From JBIOUF01 sp044866695 (lineage in GTDB: Bacteria > Actinomycetota > Actinomycetes > Propionibacteriales > Nocardioidaceae): 7,240 nucleotides of DNA. The stretch lies in the NCBI GenBank assembly GCA_044866695.1, contig JBIOUF010000306.1:1-7240 (forward strand). The letters run 5' to 3'. The first letter of the stretch is position 1; each line of letters begins with the position of its first letter. This document shows positions 1-6,132 of the stretch, one piece after another. The notes under the pieces are model-generated. The model saw only the letters and a program-made list of their open reading frames with translations, was not told the DNA's origin and did no database searches. The position numbers were made by a program, and so were the translations under genes.

Positions 1-260
1 GGCGAGCGGCAGCCGGACTTGGTGTTGCAGGCCGGCGGCAGCTTGTGCGAGGTGAGCTCCAGCTCGGTGACGTCGAGGTGGACCCCCACGGCGTCCTCCA
101 GCTCCTCGCGGCTGAACGAGAGGCCCCGCTCCGCCGCGATCGCCTGGGCGACGCCGATCAGGTCGTCGTCGAAGGCCGACTCCACCCGCATCTGCATCTC
201 GGCGTCCTCGTCCAGCATGGCCAGGAACTCCGCGACGCTCGTGCGCACGTGAGTGCTCAT
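1..260 (-). CDS. Nif11-like leader peptide, putative RiPP precursor (3' end outside window)
   Basis: Reading from ATG at 260, 86 codons are visible before the window edge; no stop is reached. The first ~60 residues resemble the Nif11-type leader of ribosomally made, modified peptides: an FLAMLDED segment (residues 12-19), an acidic and hydrophobic helix with DDLIGVAQAIAAERG (31-45), then LSFSREELEDAV (47-58). The usual Nif11 pattern is FL..L..D, then A...G..FS.EEL. After the leader comes LTSHKLPPACNTKSGC (69-84), with two cysteines in a small polar stretch, plausibly the core that enzymes would modify. I see no double-Gly cleavage site in the visible part. GGAG lies 5 nt upstream of the ATG, which supports this start. 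The genes that would confirm the pathway (a modifying enzyme, a peptidase-transporter) would lie left of the window or elsewhere. It could instead be a small Nif11-domain protein with no product role. The coding call is firm; the family call is moderate. Confidence 0.62.
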   Translation of the reverse strand, partial: MSTHVRTSVAEFLAMLDEDAEMQMRVESAFDDDLIGVAQAIAAERGLSFSREELEDAVGVHLDVTELELTSHKLPPACNTKSGCRS

Positions 261-277
261 CGCTTCTCCAATCTCTC

Positions 278-301
278 CAGTGGTGGTTGACCGGTCCACT
301 G
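278..301 (-). promoter_or_regulatory. Short inverted repeat ahead of the Nif11-like gene
   Basis: CAGTGG (278-283) and CCACTG (296-301) are perfect 6-bp complements around a 12-base spacer, ending about 10 bases upstream of the ribosome binding site of the Nif11-like gene. The position suits an operator half-site pair or a 5' UTR hairpin. A 6-bp match this close can occur by chance, so this is only a candidate. Confidence 0.2.
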
Positions 302-440
302 TTCGTCGGCAGGCCAGGGCAGGGCATGGGGAGCGCACCTCAGATGTCGCGGTACCAGCCTCAGATCGACCGGACCCGGCCGCCCGCGCCGCCGCCTCCC
401 CCTCCACCCTCACCGTCGACCACGCCGCCCCTGCCCTGGT

Positions 441-508
441 GTGTCGAGCCGTCAATGTTGGCGTGTCGAGCCGTCAATCCTGGTCGGCCGAGCCGTCAAC
501 TCTGGTGG
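441..508 (+). repeat. Array A: degenerate 22-bp tandem repeat, three units
   Basis: Three tandem units at 441-462, 463-485 and 486-508, each containing the core CGAGCCGTCAA. They match the units of arrays B and C but are more diverged, and spacing has slipped to 22-23 bp. The hairpin-forming bases are partly lost. The third unit has the same GGCCGAGCCGTCAA start as the first unit of array B, so the arrays are clearly related. Unlike B and C, it does not follow the end of a visible intact gene. Confidence 0.8.
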
Positions 509-850
509 GAAGACCTCAGTTGGCCTCGAGTTCCAGGCATGCCTCAGCCTGGATCCACCACCGGTCAAGCCCCGACGGGTTCGGTTGGGAGATCCCGTCT
601 TGGCAGGAGGGCATGCCCAGCCGGCCGAGGCACCGGTGTACCTGAACCGCGTACCGTCCGGTTCGACGGGGCCAGCGTCTTTCCGCCGCGTGTACGTAGG
701 GCAGAGACTCCCCCGCTCAGCGGCTCCCGACTCGTGCCGCGGCTTCCGACACACCCCGTTCTTGGCATGCAGAACCGGCCAGGTCTGGGAGCCTGAGCTG
801 GCTGGAGAAGCTCGCCTGGTGCGGCGGCTCTCAGCACGGAAGGGATGTGG

Positions 851-1006
851 ATGGACTCCTCACTACTGACTTCGGGGACGTTCTCCTGTGGAGCCGGGGC
901 GGTGCTCCTGGTTTTCGTGCCCTGGGTGGGTGTGAGGGGCCTGTTGGACTTCGGAGCCTTGACCCGGATGGAGTTCGACGCGCTGAAGGCGGATGCCCTT
1001 GCTTGA
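851..1006 (+). CDS. Small ORF with C-terminal SHOCT-like motif, possibly a gene remnant
   Basis: A 51-residue frame from ATG at 851 to TGA at 1004-1006, with GGAAGG 7 nt upstream. Residues 15-28 are hydrophobic (AGAVLLVFVPWVGV), long enough for a short membrane-associated stretch at best. Residues 29-51 read RGLLDFGALTRMEFDALKAD and end in ALA, close to the SHOCT pattern L..L.d.G.lT..EF...Ka.lL, which sits at the extreme C-terminus of many actinobacterial membrane proteins. The first SHOCT helix (usually L.kL..L) appears shortened. The frame is open back to 797, but no longer domain is visible there. Known SHOCT proteins are typically longer, so this is either a tiny protein or the surviving 3' end of a decayed gene. 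It ends 50 bases before the MFS gene and is in the same direction. Function unknown. Confidence 0.42.
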   Translation: MDSSLLTSGTFSCGAGAVLLVFVPWVGVRGLLDFGALTRMEFDALKADALA

Positions 1007-1056
1007 TGCCTCTCGTGCGGCTGTAGTCTCCGACCTGCGCGCGGAGGCAATCGAGC

Positions 1057-2742
1057 GTGCCTGCGCGGTCGAGGGGAGCAACCGTGACTGTCGGTGATTT
1101 CCCAGATGCATCGTCGCGACAGACGTCGAGGTCGAGCTGGTTGCCGTTGGTGGCGTTGGCCATCGCCCAGTTCGTGATGGTGCTGGACCAGTCGGCGATG
1201 AATGTCTCGATCAGTGCGCTGGTGGATGACTTCGACACGACGGTGGCCACGATCCAGGCGGTGATCACGCTGTACTGCCTGGTGATGGCGATGTTCATGC
1301 TGACCGGCGGCAAGATCGGCGACATCATCGGCCGGCGGCGGGCATTCGTCGTCGGCCTACTCGTCTACGCCGTCGGTTCGGCGACGACGGCACTCGCGCC
1401 GTCGGTGGCGATCCTGACGCTGGGCTGGTCGGTGCTGGAGGGGCTGGGTGCCGCGCTGGTTCTGCCGGCCATGGTGGCGCTGATCGCAGGCAACTTCGAG
1501 GGCGCCTCGCGCAAGGTGGCCTACGCGGTGATCGGTGGAGTCGCCGGCGCAGGGATCGCCGTGGGCCCGATCCTGGGCGGCTGGGCGACCACCGAGTACT
1601 CCTGGCGCATCATCTTCGCCGGGGAGGTGCTCTTGGTGGCGCTGATCCTGGTGATGACTCCGAAGGTGGTCGACGCCGTGCCGACCGGTCCCGCACCGAG
1701 GCTCGACATCGTCGGCACCGTGCTGTCCGCCGTGGGCCTGGGGCTGGTCGTCCTCGGGATGTTGCAGTCGAGCACCTGGGGCTGGGTCAAGCCCAAGGAG
1801 GACTCGCCGGTCACGCCGCTCGGGTTCTCCCTGACCGTCTTCGTGATCGGACTCGGTGGCGTGCTGCTCTGGCTCTTCACGGCGTGGCAGCGTCGCCGAG
1901 AGAGCGGGGGCCGCGACCCGCTGGTGCACCTGGCGCTGTTGAAGATCGCCCCGCTGCGCTGCGGCCTGATCGGCCTGTTCAGCCAGAACCTGATCCTGAT
2001 GGGTGTCTTCTTCACCGTTCCCCTGTACCTGCAGCTGGTGGTCGGGCTCGATGCCCTGGACACCGGGCTCAAGATGCTTCCCGTCTCCATCACCATGTTC
2101 CTAGCCTCGGCAGCAGGGTCACGCCTCTCCGTCCGGTACCCGGTCCGGTCGATCGTGCGGGCCGGCCTGGTGACCGACATGGTCGCGACCGTCCTGCTGC
2201 TGGCCGCGATCGACCCGGAGCTGAACGACTCGGGCTTCGCCTGGTCGATGGCGGTGCTCGGCGTGGGAATGGGACTGATCGCCTCCCAGCTCGGCAACGT
2301 CGTGCAGTCCTCGGTCGACGCTTCGGGCCGAGGGGAGGCCGGCGGATTGCAGTTCACCGGCCAACAGCTCGGCTCCTCAGTGGGCGTCGCCCTGCTCGGG
2401 GCGATCGTGCTGTCAGGACTCACCGGCTCGTTCGTGGCCAACGTCTCCTCCGACGAGCGGATCAACAGTCAGGTCTCCGAACAGGTCGGTGTCGCGGTCG
2501 GCTCGGGTATCGACTTCGTCTCCGCCGACCAGATCGCGACCGCCGCGCAGCAGGCGGGACTGGACGAGCCGACCACCCAGGCGCTCGTGGACGACTACGA
2601 GTCCGCTCAGCTGCAGGCGCTCAAGGCTGGCCTGCTGGCGGCGGCCTTCCTCGCCCTGGCCTCCCTGATCTTCACCCGGGACCTCCCACACGAGTCGCCC
2701 ACCCGAGACTCGCCCCCCGGCCAGACCTCGACAGGCCCCTGA
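1057..2742 (+). CDS. MFS transporter, DHA2 (14-helix, EmrB/QacA-type) drug exporter family
   Basis: This 561-residue integral membrane protein probably exports a small molecule in exchange for protons; the substrate cannot be read from sequence. Motif D1 is at residues 43-55 (VLDQSAMNVSISA region, with Ser-Ala-Met where family members often have T.V), motif A at 84-96 (GGKIGDIIGRRRA), and the antiporter motif C at 158-175 (VIGGVAGAGIAVGPILGG). The length and about 14 hydrophobic segments fit DHA2 rather than the 12-helix DHA1 type. A polar loop of about 60 residues (roughly 465-525) lies before the last helix, followed by a Pro/Ser/Thr-rich cytoplasmic tail. GTG at 1057 has GGAGG 9 nt upstream. 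GTG at 1084 also has a good GGAG at 5 nt and would remove 9 residues; no start is decisive. No adjacent regulator gene is seen. The stop is followed after 22 bases by repeat array B. Confidence 0.93.
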   Translation: MPARSRGATVTVGDFPDASSRQTSRSSWLPLVALAIAQFVMVLDQSAMNVSISALVDDFDTTVATIQAVITLYCLVMAMFMLTGGKIGDIIGRRRAFVVGLLVYAVGSATTALAPSVAILTLGWSVLEGLGAALVLPAMVALIAGNFEGASRKVAYAVIGGVAGAGIAVGPILGGWATTEYSWRIIFAGEVLLVALILVMTPKVVDAVPTGPAPRLDIVGTVLSAVGLGLVVLGMLQSSTWGWVKPKEDSPVTPLGFSLTVFVIGLGGVLLWLFTAWQRRRESGGRDPLVHLALLKIAPLRCGLIGLFSQNLILMGVFFTVPLYLQLVVGLDALDTGLKMLPVSITMFLASAAGSRLSVRYPVRSIVRAGLVTDMVATVLLLAAIDPELNDSGFAWSMAVLGVGMGLIASQLGNVVQSSVDASGRGEAGGLQFTGQQLGSSVGVALLGAIVLSGLTGSFVANVSSDERINSQVSEQVGVAVGSGIDFVSADQIATAAQQAGLDEPTTQALVDDYESAQLQALKAGLLAAAFLALASLIFTRDLPHESPTRDSPPGQTSTGP

Positions 2743-2764
2743 ACCCAGCAAGCTAAGCCCCGTC

Positions 2765-2889
2765 GGCCGAGCCGTCAATCTTGGTGGGTCGAACCGGCAA
2801 TCTTGGTGGGTCGAGCCGTCAACGTTGGTGGGTCGAGCCGTCAATCTTGGTGGGTCGAGCCGTCAATGGTGGTGGGTCGAGCCGGCCGG
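2765..2889 (+). repeat. Array B: 22-bp tandem repeat, five full units plus a partial one
   Basis: Five units of exactly 22 bp at 2765-2786, 2787-2808, 2809-2830, 2831-2852 and 2853-2874, then a diverged partial unit to 2889 ending in GAGCCGGCCGG. Units differ by only one to four bases, mainly in the TCTTGG/CGTTGG/TGGTGG segment. The 20-base core TTGGTGGGTCGAGCCGTCAA occurs exactly at 2803-2822, 2825-2844 and 2847-2866, with a variant at 2781-2800. It lies in the intergenic space between two converging genes, in the direction of the upstream MFS gene. There are no spacers between units, so it is not CRISPR. Confidence 0.95.
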
Positions 2890-2900
2890 TCCGACGGCCG
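2883..2900. terminator. GC-rich hairpin between converging genes, possible terminator
   Basis: CGGCCG at 2883-2888 and CGGCCG at 2895-2900 form a 6-bp all-GC stem with a 6-base loop, in the gap between the two converging MFS genes. There is no T-tract on either side, so it is not a classical intrinsic terminator. GC-rich actinobacteria often lack T-tracts, which keeps it possible. The preceding array B hairpins may do the same job. Confidence 0.25.
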
Positions 2901-2940
2901 CCCTAGTCGACGGCCGGCCGCCCTAGTCGACGGCCGGTCG
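2901..2940. repeat. 20-bp tandem duplication over the 3' end of the minus-strand MFS gene
   Basis: The block beginning CCCTAGTCGACGGCCGG occurs at 2901-2920 and again at 2921-2940, with one difference in the last bases (GCCG against GTCG). The right copy carries the MFS stop codon (TAG, 2923-2925) and its last codons; the left copy repeats them just beyond the stop. Confidence 0.9.
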
Positions 2941-4185
2941 CCGCGAGGCCACGGCCGCGACCGCAATGCCCGCGACCAGCAGGCCGGCCAGCGCGTTCAG
3001 GGCCCCGTAGCCGAGCCCGCCGACGACTATGCCGGCCACGGCGGCGCCGCCGGCCGCGACGAGGTTCATCATCAGGTCCGCCAGACCCTGTACGTCGGTG
3101 CGCCGGTCCAGCGGCGCATGCGCGGCGACCAGGGTCGATGCCGCCACCGTGCAGCATGACCAGCCCAGCCCGAGGAGGAACAGCCCGACGCCGATGCGCG
3201 TGGAGGCGCCCATGGGCGATCCGCCGGCCAGCACCAGGGCGACCACCAGCACCGCCCCGCCGACTGCGAGGACCAGAGGGGGGCCGAACCGGTCGGCCGC
3301 CGACCCGACGACCGGGGAGAAGAAGAACATCCCGAGCACGTGGACGCTGATCACCAGGCCGATGACCTCCAAGGTGGCACCGCCGTGGTGCATGTGCAGG
3401 GGGGTCATGACCATGACCGAGACCATCACGGCGTGCGCCGCGGAAAGCGCAAGGACCGCGGCGGCCAACGGCGGCCGCGCTCGCATGGTCCCCCACGCGT
3501 CGGACCACGACGTGTGGTGGACCGTCTTCTCGGCGTGGCCGGCGACCGCCCTGGCGACCAGCAGCGGGTCCGGGCGCAGGAACAGCAGCAGCACCGTGGC
3601 GGCCAGCGCCACGATGACCACCGACACGCCGAACCCGCCGGTGAGGCGAGGCAGCCCGACGGCCACCGCGAGGTCGCCGGCCACCCCGACCAGGTTGGGC
3701 CCGAGGACCGCGCCGACCGTCGTGGACCACACGACCACGGAGAGCGCCCGGCCGCGCCGCTCCGGCCGGGCCAGGTCGACCGCGGCGTACCGGGACTGCA
3801 GCCCCGCGGCGGTGATCCCGCCGAGCAGCGCGGCGCCGGCGAGGAGGACCAGGTACGACGACACGACGCCGCCGGCCACGCAGAGCCCGGCCCCGAGGAC
3901 CCCTGCGCCGTAGCCGGCCACCAGGCCCGCCCGCCTGCCCCGCCGGCCGCTCAGCCGGGCCAGCAGGTAGCTGGCGGCGGCCGCCCCGACCACCTGGATG
4001 GTCGAGGCCAGGCCGGCGAGGCTGTCGCTGCCGCTGACGTCCTCGGCGAGCACCGTGGCCAGCGCGATGCCGATCGTCATGCCGAGGCCGCCCAGCGCCT
4101 GCGACACCACCAGCGTCCGGACCGTGCGGCTCTGCACCCGCTCGATGTCGTACGCCGCCGGGTGACCGGCCAGCGGCCGGCTCAC
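2923..4185 (-). CDS. MFS permease, 12-helix type, coupled to DUF3046 gene
   Basis: A 420-residue membrane protein of the major facilitator superfamily, roughly 12 hydrophobic segments, with no signal peptide. Visible marks: an A-like loop motif LSGRRGRRAGL (78-88), PERRGRA (141-147) leading into VLGPNL (160-165), an unusual His-rich MTPLHMHHGG (260-269) opening a helix in the second half, the second-half A-like SAADRFG (295-301), and RRTDVQGLADLMMN (361-374). The charged mid-loop lies at about 204-238. The GTG start at 4185 overlaps the DUF3046 stop in the sequence GTGA (4-bp overlap), which implies translational coupling; a longer upstream extension of the frame would only run antisense-like over the DUF3046 gene in another frame. 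Substrate unknown; drug or metabolite efflux is the usual guess for this group. It ends inside a 20-bp duplication and converges on the DHA2 exporter. Confidence 0.9.
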   Translation of the reverse strand: MSRPLAGHPAAYDIERVQSRTVRTLVVSQALGGLGMTIGIALATVLAEDVSGSDSLAGLASTIQVVGAAAASYLLARLSGRRGRRAGLVAGYGAGVLGAGLCVAGGVVSSYLVLLAGAALLGGITAAGLQSRYAAVDLARPERRGRALSVVVWSTTVGAVLGPNLVGVAGDLAVAVGLPRLTGGFGVSVVIVALAATVLLLFLRPDPLLVARAVAGHAEKTVHHTSWSDAWGTMRARPPLAAAVLALSAAHAVMVSVMVMTPLHMHHGGATLEVIGLVISVHVLGMFFFSPVVGSAADRFGPPLVLAVGGAVLVVALVLAGGSPMGASTRIGVGLFLLGLGWSCCTVAASTLVAAHAPLDRRTDVQGLADLMMNLVAAGGAAVAGIVVGGLGYGALNALAGLLVAGIAVAAVASRRPAVD

Positions 4186-4376
4186 CGTTCGGACTCCGGC
4201 AGCTCGAGCTCGGCGTGCACGGCCCGCCACACGCGCTTGGGGGTGTCGCCCTCGGCCAGCGCCTGGCTGACGGTGCGGTCCTCCAGCTCGCGCAGGACGT
4301 GCTGGTCCGCCCACACCCGGGCGTACGACGCGCCCAGCGCGGCCTCCATGCGCGCCCAGAGCTCGGTGTGCCTCAC
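4182..4376 (-). CDS. DUF3046 family protein
   Basis: A 64-residue soluble protein from GTG at 4376, with GGAGG 6 nt upstream, which fixes the start well. It matches the actinobacterial DUF3046 family over its full length: MRHTELWARMEAALG (1-15), YARVWADQHVLRELEDRTV (18-36), then AL.EG..P..VWRAV (39-53), an all-helical small domain. Its role is not known. In mycobacteria the family member lies beside recA (Rv2738c next to recA, from memory), but no recA or recX is in this window on the coding strand below or above it. Here it is the first gene of a two-gene operon with an MFS permease, overlapping it by 4 bp. The 134 bases upstream hold repeat array C, so any promoter must lie within or next to that array or transcription must come through from the ABC operon. 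Confidence 0.9.
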   Translation of the reverse strand: MRHTELWARMEAALGASYARVWADQHVLRELEDRTVSQALAEGDTPKRVWRAVHAELELPESER

Positions 4377-4421
4377 CTGCGGCCTCCTGCCCGCATCCTG
4401 CCGCACGACCGACGAGCCATG

Positions 4422-4502
4422 CCGGCCGGCTCGGACCACCACCATTGACGGCTCGACCCACCAACATTGACGGGTCGACCCACCAAGATTGACGGCTCGA
4501 CG
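4422..4502 (-). repeat. Array C: 22-bp tandem repeat, three units plus a partial one
   Basis: Read on the minus strand, units lie at 4502-4481, 4480-4459 and 4458-4437, followed by a partial unit to 4422 ending in GAGCCGGCCGG. The same repeat as array B but in the opposite orientation. It starts 8 bases after the stop codon of the second ABC permease, in that gene's transcription direction. The unit at 4467-4486 has a C in place of G that would add one more pair to the predicted RNA hairpin. Confidence 0.95.
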
Positions 4503-4510
4503 CAGATGGG

Positions 4511-5314
4511 TCACCTGAGCAGGAGGGTCGCGAAACGGCGGGAGGCGACCAGGAGGCCGAGGCTGCCCATGACCAGGAGATAGAGCACCGACCAGAGGGC
4601 GTCGGGACCGACCAGCCCGGTGCACAGGTCGCGGACCAGGGCGACGGCTCGGTAGAGCGGGGTGACCTCGACGAGGACCCGCAGCCAGCCCTCGTAGGTG
4701 GTGACCGGGAAGAACGTCGCGGAGAACAGGAACATCGGAATGATCGCGAGCACGATGTACTCGAAGTCCTGCCACGACTTCATCCAGGTGGTCAGCGCCA
4801 GGCCGGCGCCGGCGAACGCGTAGCCCACGACCAGGGTGGCGGGGAGCGCCAGCACCGCCCACCACGACTGCACCAGGCCCATCGCGAGCATGACCAGCAG
4901 GAACCCGGCGGCGTACAGGCCTCCGCGCAGCACGGCCCAGGTCGCCTCGCCGGCCACCACGTCACGCGGCCGCAGCGGCGTCGCCAGCACCGCGTCGTAG
5001 AGGTGGTCGAAGCGCAGCTTGAAGAAGATGCCGAACGTCGAGTCGATGACCGCCCCGTTCATCGCCGACGCCGCCAGCATCGCCGGCGCGACGAAGGCCG
5101 CATACGAGACCTGCTCACCGTGCAGGGTGAACCCCTCGACCAGCCGGCCCACGCCGACCCCGATGGAGAACAGGTAGAACACCGGCTCCAGGAAGCCCGT
5201 GGCGAAGAAGACCCAGGCCCGCCGGTAGGCCAGGAGGTTGCGGTAGACCAGGAGCGAGGCCCCGCGGGCCGGGCCCGGGACCGACCCGCGCGCCACGACG
5301 GTCAGGGTCACCAT
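4511..5314 (-). CDS. ABC-2 type transporter permease (second permease of exporter)
   Basis: A 267-residue membrane subunit of an ABC exporter, family ABC2_membrane (DrrB/NodJ-like), with about six hydrophobic segments. Conserved marks are EPVFYLFSIGVGVG (43-56), FVAPAMLAASAMNG (74-87), the cytoplasmic ATPLRPRDVVAG (111-122), and IPMFLFSATFFPV (192-204) with VTPLYRAVALVRDL (217-230), the usual C-terminal signature of this family. The same motifs occur at matching places in the permease encoded just upstream, so the two are paralogues and likely form a heterodimer. The ATG at 5314 shares its A with the upstream TGA (TGATG), which implies coupling by terminating ribosomes; a GGAGG lies about 11 nt upstream, a little far. 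It is the last gene of the operon, with repeat array C directly after its stop. Confidence 0.93.
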   Translation of the reverse strand: MVTLTVVARGSVPGPARGASLLVYRNLLAYRRAWVFFATGFLEPVFYLFSIGVGVGRLVEGFTLHGEQVSYAAFVAPAMLAASAMNGAVIDSTFGIFFKLRFDHLYDAVLATPLRPRDVVAGEATWAVLRGGLYAAGFLLVMLAMGLVQSWWAVLALPATLVVGYAFAGAGLALTTWMKSWQDFEYIVLAIIPMFLFSATFFPVTTYEGWLRVLVEVTPLYRAVALVRDLCTGLVGPDALWSVLYLLVMGSLGLLVASRRFATLLLR

Positions 5315-6132
5315 CAGGTCACCAGCCTCCGGTCGAGCCGGCGGACCGACCACCACGCGCCGGCCGCGCACAGCGCCACCAGGTAGGTCACGTGCACTGC
5401 CGCGGCGGTGGCGTCGAACCGGCCGAGGGTGCACATTCGGGCCAGGTCCACCCCGTGCCAGAGCGGCGTGACCCGGGCGAGCGCCTCCAAGGGCGGGGAC
5501 AGGTTGGAGATCGGGAAGAACGCCCCGGAGAACAAGAACATCGGCATGACGCCGAGCCGGTAGATCAGCGCGAATCCCTGCTCGGTCCGCGCGCCCGCGC
5601 TCCAGCCGTACACCGGGGTCGCGAAGGCCATCCCCACCAGCACCGAGCCCAGGAAGGCGCCCACCGCACCCGCGGCCGAGGCGTAGACGTCGAACGGGAC
5701 CAGCACGAGCGCGAACACCGCGCAGGTGGTGGCGACCCGGAACAGCACGAACGCCAGGTGCCCGGCCACGACGTCGGAGGGCCGCAGCGGCGTGGCGACC
5801 ATGCCGAGGTAGCTCTTGCTCCACTTGATGGCGCCCAGAACGGGCCACATCACCTCGCCGGTGCCGACCTGCATGGCGCGCGCCGCCAGCAGGCCGGGGG
5901 CGATGTAGGCCAGGTACGACGGCGCGCCCTCGAGCCCCGCCGCACCGCCGCTGTCGTCGACGTAGCCGCCGAGCAGCAGGCCCATCGCCGCCACGTAGAA
6001 CAGCGGCTCCACGAACGAGGTGACCGCGGAGCCCTTCCAGGTGCGCCGGTACACGATCCGCCAGTAGTCCGTCTGCCGGCGCAGCATCTCCACCCGCCCC
6101 GGCGCGGCCACGGCCTCCGGCCCGGTGTCCAT
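5314..6132 (-). CDS. ABC-2 type transporter permease (first permease of exporter)
   Basis: A 272-residue ABC2_membrane family permease. An N-terminal cytoplasmic segment (1-35, with RRQTDYWRIVYRRTWKG) leads into about six membrane helices. Family marks: SFVEPLFYVAAMGLLLGGYV (39-58), YIAPGLLAARAMQVG (76-90), ATPLRPSDVVAG (113-124), MPMFLFSGAFFPISNLSP (196-213) and VTPLWHGVDLAR (221-232). These align with the other permease of the operon, though overall identity is low, so it looks like an old duplication. With the ATPase it should form a complete exporter of two different permeases on an ATPase dimer. ATG at 6132 overlaps the ATPase stop by one base (TGATG), so translation is probably coupled. 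Substrate unknown; hydrophobic drugs, glycolipids or polyketide-like compounds are typical of relatives. Confidence 0.93.
   Translation of the reverse strand: MDTGPEAVAAPGRVEMLRRQTDYWRIVYRRTWKGSAVTSFVEPLFYVAAMGLLLGGYVDDSGGAAGLEGAPSYLAYIAPGLLAARAMQVGTGEVMWPVLGAIKWSKSYLGMVATPLRPSDVVAGHLAFVLFRVATTCAVFALVLVPFDVYASAAGAVGAFLGSVLVGMAFATPVYGWSAGARTEQGFALIYRLGVMPMFLFSGAFFPISNLSPPLEALARVTPLWHGVDLARMCTLGRFDATAAAVHVTYLVALCAAGAWWSVRRLDRRLVT

Larger units (their letters stand above)
261..850. other. Gene-poor region, no supported gene
   Basis: About 590 bases with overlapping open frames on both strands, none with recognisable protein families, good start context or actinobacterial-looking composition (they are rich in Pro, Arg, Ser and Gly). 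It contains the degenerate repeat array A (441-508), a C-rich stretch at about 381-440, and two short inverted repeats: 278-283 with 296-301, and 644-649 with 659-664 (GAACCG/CGGTTC, 9-nt loop). The promoter of the Nif11-like gene should lie in the left part, but I could not pick a convincing -10/-35 pair. The region may hold decayed genes. Confidence 0.5.
2810..4501. other. Operon cassette bracketed by an 80-bp inverted repeat
   Basis: Positions 2810-2889 and the reverse complement of 4422-4501 align without gaps over 80 bases with 6 mismatches (my base-by-base reading). The two copies point toward each other, and identity stops at the same inner point (GAGCCGGCCGG). The 1,532 bases between them hold exactly the DUF3046 and MFS genes. 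No transposase or recombinase gene is inside, so it is not an autonomous element. Confidence 0.8.

Noticed and set aside
395..414. G-quadruplex candidate on the minus strand
   Set aside because: The G-runs are short and uneven, and such runs are common by chance in DNA of this composition.
651..680. Possible tRNA T-arm (GGTTCGAC)
   Set aside because: The flanking bases do not pair as a T-stem and no cloverleaf can be built around it.
1003..1029. Promoter for the DHA2 exporter (TTGATG ... TAGTCT)
   Set aside because: The 15-base spacer is short and the match is weak; other placements are equally good.
565..1050. Minus-strand frames across 565-1328
   Set aside because: Translations show no family resemblance, and they overlap the SHOCT-like ORF and the DHA2 gene start on the other strand.
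2765..2889. Array B as a CRISPR array
   Set aside because: Units are direct 22-bp repeats with no spacers between them, and no cas genes are present.
2923..4467. MFS gene beginning at 4467
   Set aside because: The first 94 residues would be an out-of-frame reading of DUF3046 and array C. The family-like start is the GTG at 4185 overlapping the DUF3046 stop.
3340..4470. A 376-codon open frame on the plus strand
   Set aside because: It is antisense to the MFS and DUF3046 genes and its translation is low-complexity (Arg, Gly, His, Asp, Pro), as expected of a shadow frame in GC-rich DNA.
4182..4865. Longer minus-strand frame extending DUF3046 upstream into the ABC permease
   Set aside because: The extension runs through repeat array C and out of frame over the permease. 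DUF3046 family length and the GGAGG before GTG 4376 support the short form.
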